From JANNRA01 sp031401035 (GTDB taxonomy: Bacteria; Desulfobacterota; Binatia; HRBIN30; CADEER01), in assembly GCA_031401035.1 (NCBI GenBank), contig JANNRA010000153.1, forward strand, positions 1-31,720: a stretch of DNA of 31,720 nucleotides, written 5' to 3'. Of this stretch, positions 16,642-23,385 are shown in pieces. Below the pieces are notes generated by a model. It was not told where the DNA came from and did no database searches. It saw nothing but the letters and a program-made list of their open reading frames with translations. The position numbers and the translations under genes were made by a program. How positions within the stretch are numbered: the stretch's first letter is position 1; the number at the start of each line of letters is the position of its first letter.

Positions 16642-17676
16642 CTACAGCAGCTCGCGTCGCGGCGCCGCCGGGGCCTGGCCGGCGGGAAGCATGCGGCGGC
16701 CACCGAGGGTGACATCGGTGGGAACGCCCGTCTGCCCGTCCACCACCCGGCGCAGCTTCTCGGCGTCGATGTGCTGCTGCCAGCCGAGCTCGCCGATCAG
16801 GCGGGCGGCCTCGGCATGCATGTCCGGCACCAGCTTGTAGATGTCGGGCGCTGCCTCGACGTAGATACGTCCGTCACGGGCGCCGATCTTGATCGGCTGG
16901 TAGATGAACTCGCCCGGCGTGCCCACCGGCACGACCGGGAAGAGCGCCTCGATATCCTCGGGGTAGAGGCGCACACAGCCGTGCGAGACCTGCATGCCGA
17001 CGCCCCAGGGGATGTCGGTGCCGTGAATGCGATAGCCGGGCATGGTCAACTCGAAGCGAAACTTGCCGAGCGGATTGTCCGGCGCGCCGCCGGGGATCAT
17101 CGTCCGATGGTCGCCGCGCTCGGCGATGTGCTCCTTGCGGATCGACTCCGGGATCACCCACGTCGGGTTCTTGGTCTTGCCCTGGATCTTGAAGCGTCCC
17201 TTCGGCGTGCGCCACTCATCGCGCCCCAGTCCGACCGGATACGTAGTCACCAGCTGGGCTCCCCCCTGACGTTTGGGATGGAAGTAATAGAGCCGCATTT
17301 CCGGGATGTTGACGACGACGCCCTGATGCGCCCCCTGAGGGATGATCCAGGCCGTCGGCAGGATCACCGACTTGGTCTTCGTCTCCGGAATCCAGGGATC
17401 GATGCCGGGATTCGCCTGCTCGAGTTCGTTGTAGCCAAGCCCGTAGAAGCGGGCCAGGTCGAGGAAGGTGTCGCCCTGCACCGGCGCGTACTGGCGGATG
17501 CTGCCGATCATCGTATCGGCCACCGCCGGGTCACTGCTGGCGATCATGACGTACGGTTCGGTGAGCTTTGCCTTGTTGGTGAAGTCCTCCTCGGTCCAGC
17601 GCTCGGCGAGCGCCGGCAGCGCGGCAAACAGCCCAACCAGCACCAACCACCCCATCCGTCGCTTCGGCAGCCTCAT
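16642..17676 (-). CDS. L,D-transpeptidase (YkuD, ErfK/YbiS type) with LysM-like domain
   Basis: 344 residues. Signal peptide at the N-terminus (MGWLVLVGLFAALPALA). Residues 62-110 read as a LysM-like peptidoglycan-binding module (QYAPVQGDTFLDLARFYGLG, YNELEQANPGIDPWIP). The YkuD catalytic domain spans about 118-255: VVVNIPEMRLYYFHP, TPKGRFKI, IHGTDIPWG, and the active-site motif SHGCVRLYPEDIEALF with Cys234. It cross-links peptidoglycan 3-3 or attaches lipoprotein to it, in the periplasm. The C-terminal ~90 residues are an extension seen in the ErfK/YbiS group. It begins 21 bp after the phosphatase gene and is last in a three-gene minus-strand run. Confidence 0.95.
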   Translation of the reverse strand: MRLPKRRMGWLVLVGLFAALPALAERWTEEDFTNKAKLTEPYVMIASSDPAVADTMIGSIRQYAPVQGDTFLDLARFYGLGYNELEQANPGIDPWIPETKTKSVILPTAWIIPQGAHQGVVVNIPEMRLYYFHPKRQGGAQLVTTYPVGLGRDEWRTPKGRFKIQGKTKNPTWVIPESIRKEHIAERGDHRTMIPGGAPDNPLGKFRFELTMPGYRIHGTDIPWGVGMQVSHGCVRLYPEDIEALFPVVPVGTPGEFIYQPIKIGARDGRIYVEAAPDIYKLVPDMHAEAARLIGELGWQQHIDAEKLRRVVDGQTGVPTDVTLGGRRMLPAGQAPAAPRRELL

Positions 17677-17697
17677 GCGGGGGATTCAAGCACAGGG

Positions 17698-18480
17698 TCA
17701 GGGGCGGTCCAAGTGGGGTTCGATCAGCGCCTCGATGGCATCGTGCACCAGGCCGTTGGAGGCGATGGCACTGCCGCCGTACACGGTCGGGCGGCCGCGG
17801 AAGTCGGTGCAGCGACCGCCGGCCTCCTCAATGATGATCTTCAGCGCCGCCAGGTCCCAGGGTTTGAGGTCGAGGTCGATCATCGCCTCGGCCTGGCCGC
17901 GGGCGATGAAGGTGTAGCCGAAGAAGTCGCCGTAGCCACGCTGCCGGCCGGAGGCGTCGACAAGGCGCTCGTACGCCGGCCAGTAGCCGCCGCTGCGCAG
18001 CAGGCCGGCGCCGCCGAAGACCAACATCGAGCGCCGCAGCGTGTCGATGCGCGAGACGCGCAGTGGACCATGCGCGTCGAAGGCACCCTGCCCCTTCTGC
18101 GCGTAAAGAAGATCATCCATCGCCGGGGCGTAGACGGCGCCGGTGGTGATCTCGCCCTCCTCCTCGAGGGCGATGAGGGTGGCAAAGAAGGGAATGCCGC
18201 GGATGAAGCTCTTGGTGCCGTCGATCGGGTCGATGATCCACTTCGGGCGGCCGCCGCCCTGGGGGGCGAGATCCTCGCCGAACTCCTCGCCGAGCACGCC
18301 GTAGTCGGGGAAGGCGGCCCTGACCACCGCCACCGCGTGCTGCTCGGCTTCGCGGTCGGCAATGGTCACCGGCGAGGCGTCGGCCTTGTGTTCGACCCGC
18401 AGGTCGGTGCGGAAGTGGCGCAGCGCCACCGCGCCGGCGGCGCGCGCGGCGGCAATGGCGGTCTCCAGGCGGCGGTCCAT
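17698..18480 (-). CDS. Inositol-monophosphatase-family phosphatase (histidinol-phosphatase HisN type likely)
   Basis: 260 residues. Metal-dependent phosphatase signatures: the Glu of LGEEFGED, the motif IIDPIDGTKSFIRGIPFFAT (DPxDGT, two metal-ligand Asp) and PWDLAALKIIIEEAGG (third ligand Asp and the GG turn). The run GTKSFIRGIPFFATLIAL is closer to HisN-type histidinol phosphatases than to SuhB as I remember them, so histidine synthesis is the best guess, but other sugar- or nucleotide-phosphate substrates fit. The ATG at 18480 has GGAGGA 8 bp upstream; a longer reading overlapping the upstream gene is rejected. It lies 22 bp after the methyltransferase-like gene and 21 bp before the L,D-transpeptidase. 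Confidence 0.92.
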   Translation of the reverse strand: MDRRLETAIAAARAAGAVALRHFRTDLRVEHKADASPVTIADREAEQHAVAVVRAAFPDYGVLGEEFGEDLAPQGGGRPKWIIDPIDGTKSFIRGIPFFATLIALEEEGEITTGAVYAPAMDDLLYAQKGQGAFDAHGPLRVSRIDTLRRSMLVFGGAGLLRSGGYWPAYERLVDASGRQRGYGDFFGYTFIARGQAEAMIDLDLKPWDLAALKIIIEEAGGRCTDFRGRPTVYGGSAIASNGLVHDAIEALIEPHLDRP

Positions 18481-18502
18481 CGGGGTGTCCTCCGTGTTCG
18501 GG

Positions 18503-18874
18503 TCAGCGCGGCCGCGGCAGCAGAAACGGCACCGCCTGCCGGTAGCGGGCATAGGCCTCGCCGAAGCGCCGCGCCAGCCGCGCCTCGTCACGCGCCGCCA
18601 AGGCCAGCACCACCGCCGCGCCGAGCAGCGCCAGGACCCACATCGCCGGCCGCCGCCAGGTGAGCGCCGCGGCGGCGAGCACGCCGAGCAGAGCAAGCGA
18701 TTGCGGGTGCCGAACGAGGCGGAAGGGACCGGCGAGGACCAACGGCGCCGTCGCCGCCTCCGGCGCGCCGTCGTCGAGATCGAGCCAGCGCCGCCAGCCG
18801 AGCACCTGCCAGGCCCAGCCGAGCAGCGTCGCGGCGGCGACCAGGAAGGCGGCGGTGAGAATGCTCCACGACAT
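18503..18874 (-). CDS. Short isoprenylcysteine-methyltransferase-like integral membrane protein
   Basis: 123 residues with about three transmembrane helices (WSILTAAFLVAAATLLGWAW; LALLGVLAAAALTW; MWVLALLGAAVVLALAA). The family fingerprint is GPFRLVRHPQSLALLG in the middle and ARDEARLARRFGEAYARYRQ followed by VPFLLP at the end, which match the SAM-binding region of the ICMT/PEMT membrane methyltransferase group. It is shorter than typical members (about 150-220), so it keeps only the C-terminal core helices. The methyl acceptor is unknown. The ATG at 18874 begins the first helix; earlier in-frame codons are low-complexity. First gene of the minus-strand run with the phosphatase. Confidence 0.82.
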   Translation of the reverse strand: MSWSILTAAFLVAAATLLGWAWQVLGWRRWLDLDDGAPEAATAPLVLAGPFRLVRHPQSLALLGVLAAAALTWRRPAMWVLALLGAAVVLALAARDEARLARRFGEAYARYRQAVPFLLPRPR

Positions 18875-18906
18875 AGCGCGCACCCTAGAGCCGCGCGGCG
18901 CCTGCC

Positions 18907-18941
18907 TCAAGCGTGCCGCCGCCGGCACCGCCGCCGCTTGA
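18907..18941. promoter_or_regulatory. Inverted repeat in divergent intergenic region
   Basis: TCAAGCG (18907-18913) and CGCTTGA (18935-18941) form a perfect 7-bp inverted repeat, centres 28 bp apart, inside the 100-bp gap between the divergent starts at 18874 and 18975. Possible shared operator, or chance in a CCG-rich stretch. Confidence 0.25.
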
Positions 18942-18974
18942 ACCATCACCGGCGGCGGCCGTAAGGTCTGCGGC

Positions 18975-19958
18975 ATGCGCACGCGCGAACTCATGCACCT
19001 CACCAATAGCGGCCATGCGGGCATCAACGCGCTGTTCTCCAAGGCGCACTCGGCCGGCTGGGACATCGACCGCGACGTCGACTGGACGCAGTCGGTGGCG
19101 GCGGACGAGCCGCTGGTCGAGCATGCCTGGGGGGCCTTCGGATCGACGCCGACCTTTCGCGCCCTGCCCGAGACCGTCCAGAACTACTGCACGCGCCGCG
19201 CCCTGGGGCGCATGCTCAACGTGTTGCAGGTCGGCGAGAGCGTGGCGCAGGACGTCTGCGCCAAGTTGGCGCTGTGCGTGCGCGAGGAGGACTACCGCAA
19301 TCATGCCGTCGCGCAGGCGATGGACGAAGCGCGCCACCACCTCGCCTACCGCCGCTTCACCGAGAAGATGGGCGAGACGCTCGAAGACATCGACCTCGGC
19401 ACCGAGATGATGTTCGACGGCCTGCTCGCCGCCGACGCGCCGCTGGAGTTGGTCGCCACCGAGCAGTTCTTCCTCGAGAGCCTGGCCATGGACCTCTTCG
19501 ACAGCATCACCGCGCACGCCCGCCATCCACTGCTGCGCCAGATTCTGACCCTGATCACGCGCGACGAGAGCCGCCACATGGGCTTCGGCATCCTCTATAT
19601 CGCCGAGTGGATGCGCACGCATGCGCTCGAGGAGCGCATCGCTTTCGCCCGCCGCTGGCTCGGACAAATTCTGTTTTCCGCCACTGATCAGCCCGGACCG
19701 ATCATGCTCGCGCGCCTGCAGCGCCGCCTGCACGAGGCCGGCGTCGACGGCGACGCCCTCGGTCCGACCCTGCTGCGCGAGCAACAGGCGATCAACGCGA
19801 CGGCACGGGCCGAGGCGCTCGCCGGCCGCCGACTGCCGCAACTCATGAAGAGCGCCCGGCGCGCCGGTCTGCTCGAGGCCGACATCCTCGACGCGCTCGA
19901 CCTGCGCGCGCACCCGCTGGTGCGTGCCGCCGTCGCCGCGGCGGAGCCCGACGCGTAG
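18975..19958 (+). CDS. Ferritin-like diiron protein, AurF / N-oxygenase or R2-like
   Basis: 327 residues, nearly all helical. The carboxylate-bridged diiron ligands can be read in order: Glu88 (LQVGES), Glu118 and His121 (DEARHH), Glu163 or Glu168 (ATEQFFLE), Glu198 and His201 (RDESRH). Two E..H pairs about 80 residues apart and a 300+ residue length fit ferritin-like oxygenases (AurF-type N-oxygenases, R2-like oxidases) better than ferritin storage proteins. The substrate is unknown. No signal peptide. It is divergent from the methyltransferase-like gene and convergent with folP, with a hairpin between the latter two stops. The ATG at 18975 is the first possible start after the intergenic region. 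Confidence 0.87.
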   Translation: MRTRELMHLTNSGHAGINALFSKAHSAGWDIDRDVDWTQSVAADEPLVEHAWGAFGSTPTFRALPETVQNYCTRRALGRMLNVLQVGESVAQDVCAKLALCVREEDYRNHAVAQAMDEARHHLAYRRFTEKMGETLEDIDLGTEMMFDGLLAADAPLELVATEQFFLESLAMDLFDSITAHARHPLLRQILTLITRDESRHMGFGILYIAEWMRTHALEERIAFARRWLGQILFSATDQPGPIMLARLQRRLHEAGVDGDALGPTLLREQQAINATARAEALAGRRLPQLMKSARRAGLLEADILDALDLRAHPLVRAAVAAAEPDA

Positions 19959-19983
19959 GCGCGGCCGCGGAGGAAGCCGCGCC
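19958..19983. terminator. Hairpin between convergent genes
   Basis: GGCGCGGC (19958-19965) and GCCGCGCC (19976-19983) form an 8-bp perfect stem with a 10-nt loop, starting at the last base of the ferritin-like stop codon and 10 bp from the folP stop. No T-run on either side, so it is a candidate bidirectional terminator or 3'-end stabiliser. Confidence 0.45.
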
Positions 19984-19992
19984 GGGGTTCTG

Positions 19993-20826
19993 TCAGGCGC
20001 GCAGCGCTGCGGCGACGCGCACCGCGTCGCGCGTCGCCGCGACATCGTGGGTGCGAATGACCGCCGCGCCGCGCAGCACCGCCACCGCCGCCGCCGCCAG
20101 GGAGCCGGCGAGGCGGTCGGCGGGGTCCTCGCGCCCGGTCAATGCACCGAGAAAGCGCTTGCGCGAGACGCCCACCAGCAGCGGGCGCCCGAGATCGCCG
20201 AGGGCCTCCAGATCGCGCAGGACGGCGACGTTGAACGCCGTCGCCGGCGTCGCGGCGGTGGCAAAGAAACCGATGCCCGGGTCGAGCACGATCTCGTGCA
20301 GCGCGATGCCCACCGCCGCGGCGCGTGCCAGGCTGTCGACGAGCGCCCGCCGCACCCGCGCCAGCGGCGCCGCGTCGACCCCACCGTCGGGCGCGGCCGT
20401 CAGCACCACGCCCTGGCCCTGCGCCGCGATGTCGGCCATGGCGGGGTCACCGCGCAGCCCGCTGACGTCGTTGATCAGGCGCGCGCCGCTCGCCAGTGCC
20501 GCCGCCGCGACGGCGGCGCGCGTCGTGTCTGCGGACAGCGGCACCGAGACTGCCGGCGCCACCACGCCCAGGGCCCACCGCATGCGCCGCACCTCCTCGG
20601 CCACCGGCACCGCCGTCGCGCCGTAGGGGGCGGTCGAGCGCGCACCGACATCGAGCAGGTCGGCGCCCTCCGCGACGGCGCGCTGCGCCGCGTCGCGCAG
20701 CGCCGCCGCATCGGCCCGCACCGAGCCGGGATAGAACGATTCCGGACTGACGTTGAGCACTGCCATGAGTCGCACCGGGGCGTCGCCGCCGATGCGCAGG
20801 CCGGCGAGAGTGGCGGCATGGACCAT
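19993..20826 (-). CDS. folP: Dihydropteroate synthase, divergent (archaeal-like motifs)
   Basis: Joins a pterin pyrophosphate to p-aminobenzoate or a related arylamine on the way to folate or methanopterin. 277 residues from ATG 20826 (TTG 20838 also in frame). TIM-barrel blocks are present: MAVLNVSPESFYPGS (about 21-35), DVGARSTAPYG (59-69), INDVSGLRGDP, DPGIGFF (182-188), VGVSRKRFLG and IRTHDVAATRDAV. Usual bacterial FolP has MGVLNVTPDSF and DIGGESTRPG; this one has SPESFYPGS and GARSTAPYG, which match my memory of archaeal (methanogen-type) enzymes. The pterin-binding Asp, the Asn of the NDV block, the Lys of SRK and the final RxHD Arg are all kept, so it should be active. Tetrahydromethanopterin synthesis instead of folate is possible. 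Divergent from the response regulator. Confidence 0.88.
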   Translation of the reverse strand: MVHAATLAGLRIGGDAPVRLMAVLNVSPESFYPGSVRADAAALRDAAQRAVAEGADLLDVGARSTAPYGATAVPVAEEVRRMRWALGVVAPAVSVPLSADTTRAAVAAAALASGARLINDVSGLRGDPAMADIAAQGQGVVLTAAPDGGVDAAPLARVRRALVDSLARAAAVGIALHEIVLDPGIGFFATAATPATAFNVAVLRDLEALGDLGRPLLVGVSRKRFLGALTGREDPADRLAGSLAAAAVAVLRGAAVIRTHDVAATRDAVRVAAALRA

Positions 20827-20891
20827 ATCGCCAGCCAAACGGCATGCGGCGGCGCTGTCAACCGCGGCGCGCGGCGCGACCGGAGGCGATT

Positions 20892-20924
20892 ATGTACTTT
20901 CAACACGCCGTCGGTTGGGTATGA
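20892..20924 (+). CDS. Possible 10-residue leader peptide
   Basis: ATG at 20892 with GGAGG (20882-20886) five bases upstream opens a 10-codon frame (MYFQHAVGWV) ending in TGA at 20922-20924, 10 bases before the response-regulator start. The ribosome site is better than that of the downstream gene. It may be a coupling leader, or the stretch may only be 5' UTR. Confidence 0.25.
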   Translation: MYFQHAVGWV

Positions 20925-20934
20925 ATGGAGTCGT

Positions 20935-21465
20935 ATGCGCGAACGAGACTACCGAGATCGGCCGGCTCCACCGGCGCCGACGCCGCGACGGTATCGCGCC
21001 CTGGTGGTGGATGACGAGCGCGACTTCCGCCACCTGATGACGATGTTCCTGGAACGCAGCGGCATGCCGATCGACGTCGAGGCGGTCGGCAGCGGCGGCG
21101 AAGCGGTGCAGAGCGCTCTCGCCAACCCGCCCGATCTGGTGCTGCTCGATCTGATGATGCCCGGCGTCGACGGCTTCGAGGTCTGTACGCGGCTGCGCAG
21201 TCTGGGCGCGACGCGCGCCATCCCGGTGATCATGCTCACCGCGCTCGACGAGCCGACGGATCGCACGCGCGGCTTCCTCGCCGGCGCCGACGACTACCTC
21301 GCCAAACCGTTCGACCGCGGCGAGTTGCTGGCGCGCGTACGCCGTGTCCTGCAGCGCCACTACGGCTTCGGTCAGCCCGACGGGGTGCCGCTGGCAGGCG
21401 CCGCGGCGCGCGGCGGCCGGCCCTGGTCGGAGCGCGAGCACAGCATCGACGACCTGCCGGAGTGA
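20935..21465 (+). CDS. Single-domain response regulator (REC) with charged C-terminal tail
   Basis: 176 residues. The receiver domain spans about 20-140: acidic pair Asp26-Asp27 (VVDDERD), phospho-acceptor Asp72 (LVLLDLMMPGVDGFE), Thr102 (VIMLTALDE) and Lys124 (YLAKPFDRGELL), all present. There is no DNA-binding or enzyme domain; the last ~35 residues are Gly/Arg-rich and end SIDDLPE. Single-domain regulators act by protein contact or as phosphate relays. The frame is open far upstream, but homology starts here; GGAG lies 4 bp before this ATG. Its neighbour on the other strand, convergent, is a short degenerate histidine kinase, which may be its partner. Confidence 0.92.
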   Translation: MRERDYRDRPAPPAPTPRRYRALVVDDERDFRHLMTMFLERSGMPIDVEAVGSGGEAVQSALANPPDLVLLDLMMPGVDGFEVCTRLRSLGATRAIPVIMLTALDEPTDRTRGFLAGADDYLAKPFDRGELLARVRRVLQRHYGFGQPDGVPLAGAAARGGRPWSEREHSIDDLPE

Positions 21466-21505
21466 GGCGAGGCCTGGCGGGCGCCACCGACGGCCGGCGC
21501 CTGGC

Positions 21506-22168
21506 TTATCGCGGTAGGGCCATCGCCAACGTCGCGCGCCCGGGGCGCTGCTCGAACGACAGCGTACCGCCGTGCAGTTCGGCGACGCCGCGGGCGAGTT
21601 CGATCGGCAGGGCCGCCTCATCGAGCTGGGCGACGATACCGAGGGTCGGGTCGAGACGCAGGGGCACGGTCAGGGTGAGAACGGCACAGGCGTCTTCGTC
21701 GGTCAGGCGGGCCTGCACCACCGCCCCGCCGCTGCTGCGCACCGTCTCGCGCAGCACGCCGCGCAGCGCACAGGCCAGCTGGGCGCGATCGCCGCGCAGT
21801 CGGGCGCCATCGCTGGCGTCCCAGCGCACGCAGCCCGGGCGTCGTTCGAGCGCCTCGACCTCGGTCACCAGTTCGGCGAGCAGGGCGACGCCGTCCCACT
21901 CGGTATCGTCGGCTACCGCCCGCGCGTGGCGCAGGTCGGCCAGCAGCGCGAACTCCTCGACAACCTGCAGAGCACGGCGGGCGTTCACCTGCAGACGCTC
22001 GCAGAAGTCCGGCCGCTCCGCTTCCGCCGCCTCCGGCAGCGCCTCGGCGAAGTAACTGATCACCCCCAGCGGATTGCGCAGATCGTGCACCAGCTGGGCG
22101 AACAGCGCAGTATCATCTTCCGGCGGTGCACTCTGCTCCGCCGCCCCCCGTTGTATCCGGCTCGCCAT
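21506..22168 (-). CDS. Short, degenerate soluble histidine kinase
   Basis: 220 residues, no membrane segment and no sensor domain. HisKA: phospho-acceptor His28 in LFAQLVHDLRNPLGVISYFA, then a second helix (NARRALQVVEEFALLADLRH). The ATPase part is eroded: in the place of the N box there is CALRGVLRETVRSSGG without the Mg-binding Asn, no DxGxG G1 motif can be seen (TLTVPLRLDPTLGIVAQ stands there), while the G2-like region PIELARGVAELHGGTLSF and final strand survive. It may be a phosphotransfer or dimer protein rather than an active kinase. Convergent with the REC protein 40 bp away, so a histidine/aspartate pair is plausible. Confidence 0.8.
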   Translation of the reverse strand: MASRIQRGAAEQSAPPEDDTALFAQLVHDLRNPLGVISYFAEALPEAAEAERPDFCERLQVNARRALQVVEEFALLADLRHARAVADDTEWDGVALLAELVTEVEALERRPGCVRWDASDGARLRGDRAQLACALRGVLRETVRSSGGAVVQARLTDEDACAVLTLTVPLRLDPTLGIVAQLDEAALPIELARGVAELHGGTLSFEQRPGRATLAMALPR

Positions 22169-22230
22169 GCGCCCTCCGCACGCAACCGACGTGCCATCAC
22201 GCAGGCGCTATCCGACCTGCCGAGACCCAG

Positions 22231-22267
22231 GCGGCGGCCGCGGCGAACGGCAAAAAACGGCCGCCGC
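22231..22267. other. 10-bp stem hairpin upstream of the epimerase
   Basis: GCGGCGGCCG (22231-22240) and CGGCCGCCGC (22258-22267) pair perfectly over a 17-nt loop that ends in six A. It lies in the 163-bp gap between the divergent starts at 22168 and 22332, 64 bp upstream of the epimerase GTG. It may be a leader structure of that mRNA, or chance in GC-rich sequence. No other gene or clear promoter seen in the gap. Confidence 0.35.
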
Positions 22268-22331
22268 AGTGTCAGGACGCGGCCGCCGGCGTCAGTTCCC
22301 ATGCCGCGGCTGATCGAGTAGAAGTCGCCCA

Positions 22332-23258
22332 GTGCGCAAAATCCTCGTCACCGGTATCGCAGGGGGCCAGGGCCAGCTGGTGGCGCGCCGCCTGCTCGCC
22401 CGCGGCCGCGACTACGAGGTGGTGGGCGTCGACGTCGTCCCCTGGGAGACGCGCCCGGCGGCGGTGACGATGGTCATCGCCGACGTCCGCAAGCGCAAGT
22501 TCGAGGACGTCATCCGGCGCGAGCGGCCCGACGCCATCGTCCACCTCGGCCTGGTCCGGCACTTCCGGGTCCATCCGGCGCTGCGCCACGAGGTCAACGT
22601 CGACGGCACCCGCCGCCTGCTCGACTTCGCCACCGCGCACGGCGTCGGCCAGGTGGTGATTTCCTCCAGTTCCTACGTCTACGGCGCGTTGCCCGAGAAC
22701 CCGTACTACATGGACGAGTCGTTCCCGTTGAACTCGAGCCGCACCTATCCTGAGATGCGCGACCTGGCGGAAATGGACATGCTCGCCACCGCCTACTTGT
22801 GGCGCTATCCGGACATCGTCGTCAGCGTGCTGCGGCCGACCAATGTGCTCGGCTACCATGCGCGCAGCGCCATCGGCCGCTATCTCGACCGCGAGTACGT
22901 GCCGACCGTCCTCGGTTTCAACCCGATGCTGCAGTTCCTGCACGAGGACGACCTGGCCGAGGCCATCGTGCTGTCGCTCGAGCGGCGCGCGCGCGGCGCC
23001 TTCAACGTCGTCGGGCCCGATGCCGTGCCCTTGCACGTCGCCATCCGCGAGGTCGGCCGCACCGCTCTGCCGTTGCCCGAGTTCGCCATCCGCCCGGCCA
23101 TCGGCCAGCTCTTCCGTTGGGGTCTCTACCCCTTCCCGCCGCGCGCCATCGACTTCGCCAAGTACCAGTGCACCCTCGATGGAACGCGCTTTCGCGAGGC
23201 CACCGGCTTCACGCCGCGCTATTCGCTGGACGAAACCTTCGCGGCGGTGCGAGCATGA
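22332..23258 (+). CDS. NAD(P)-dependent epimerase/dehydratase-type extended SDR
   Basis: 308 residues, GTG start. Rossmann motif KILVTGIAGGQGQLVARRLL (GxxGxxG), Asp-ended second strand (VVGVDVVPWE), NVDGTRRLLDFA, SSSYVYG, and LRPTNVLGYHARSAIG. The active-site tyrosine is followed by YPEMR instead of the usual YxxxK, so the lysine is an arginine. The C-terminal part (VVGPDAVPLHVAIREVGRTA) binds substrate. It likely acts on a nucleotide sugar or a lipid-linked ketone/alcohol. Its TGA overlaps the first ATG (23255) of the tandem repeat in front of the acyltransferase, so the two genes look translationally coupled and likely serve one lipid or envelope pathway. Confidence 0.9.
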   Translation: MRKILVTGIAGGQGQLVARRLLARGRDYEVVGVDVVPWETRPAAVTMVIADVRKRKFEDVIRRERPDAIVHLGLVRHFRVHPALRHEVNVDGTRRLLDFATAHGVGQVVISSSSYVYGALPENPYYMDESFPLNSSRTYPEMRDLAEMDMLATAYLWRYPDIVVSVLRPTNVLGYHARSAIGRYLDREYVPTVLGFNPMLQFLHEDDLAEAIVLSLERRARGAFNVVGPDAVPLHVAIREVGRTALPLPEFAIRPAIGQLFRWGLYPFPPRAIDFAKYQCTLDGTRFREATGFTPRYSLDETFAAVRA

Positions 23259-23385
23259 GCCGTTGCGACGAATCAGGGAAACATGAGTCGTTGCGACGAA
23301 TCAGGGAAACATGAGCCGTTGCGACGAATCAGGGAAAACATGAGTCGTCGCGACGAATCAGGGGCAGCATGAGTCGTCACGACGA
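23255..23385 (+). repeat. Five-fold tandem repeat of a start-codon region
   Basis: Units begin at 23255, 23283, 23311, 23340 and 23369 (periods 28, 28, 29, 29) with the consensus ATGAGYCGTYRCGACGA followed by ATCAGGGAAAC in the full units; the fifth is the start of the acyltransferase gene. Each unit brings an AGGG purine run and an ATG. Because 28 and 29 are not multiples of three, each ATG opens a short frame, and these end in TGA overlapping a later ATG: stops at 23312-23314, 23341-23343 and 23370-23372. Confidence 0.97.

Noticed and set aside
23255..23385. Reading the tandem 28-bp units as a CRISPR array
   Set aside because: Units are directly adjacent with no spacers and are copies of the acyltransferase start.
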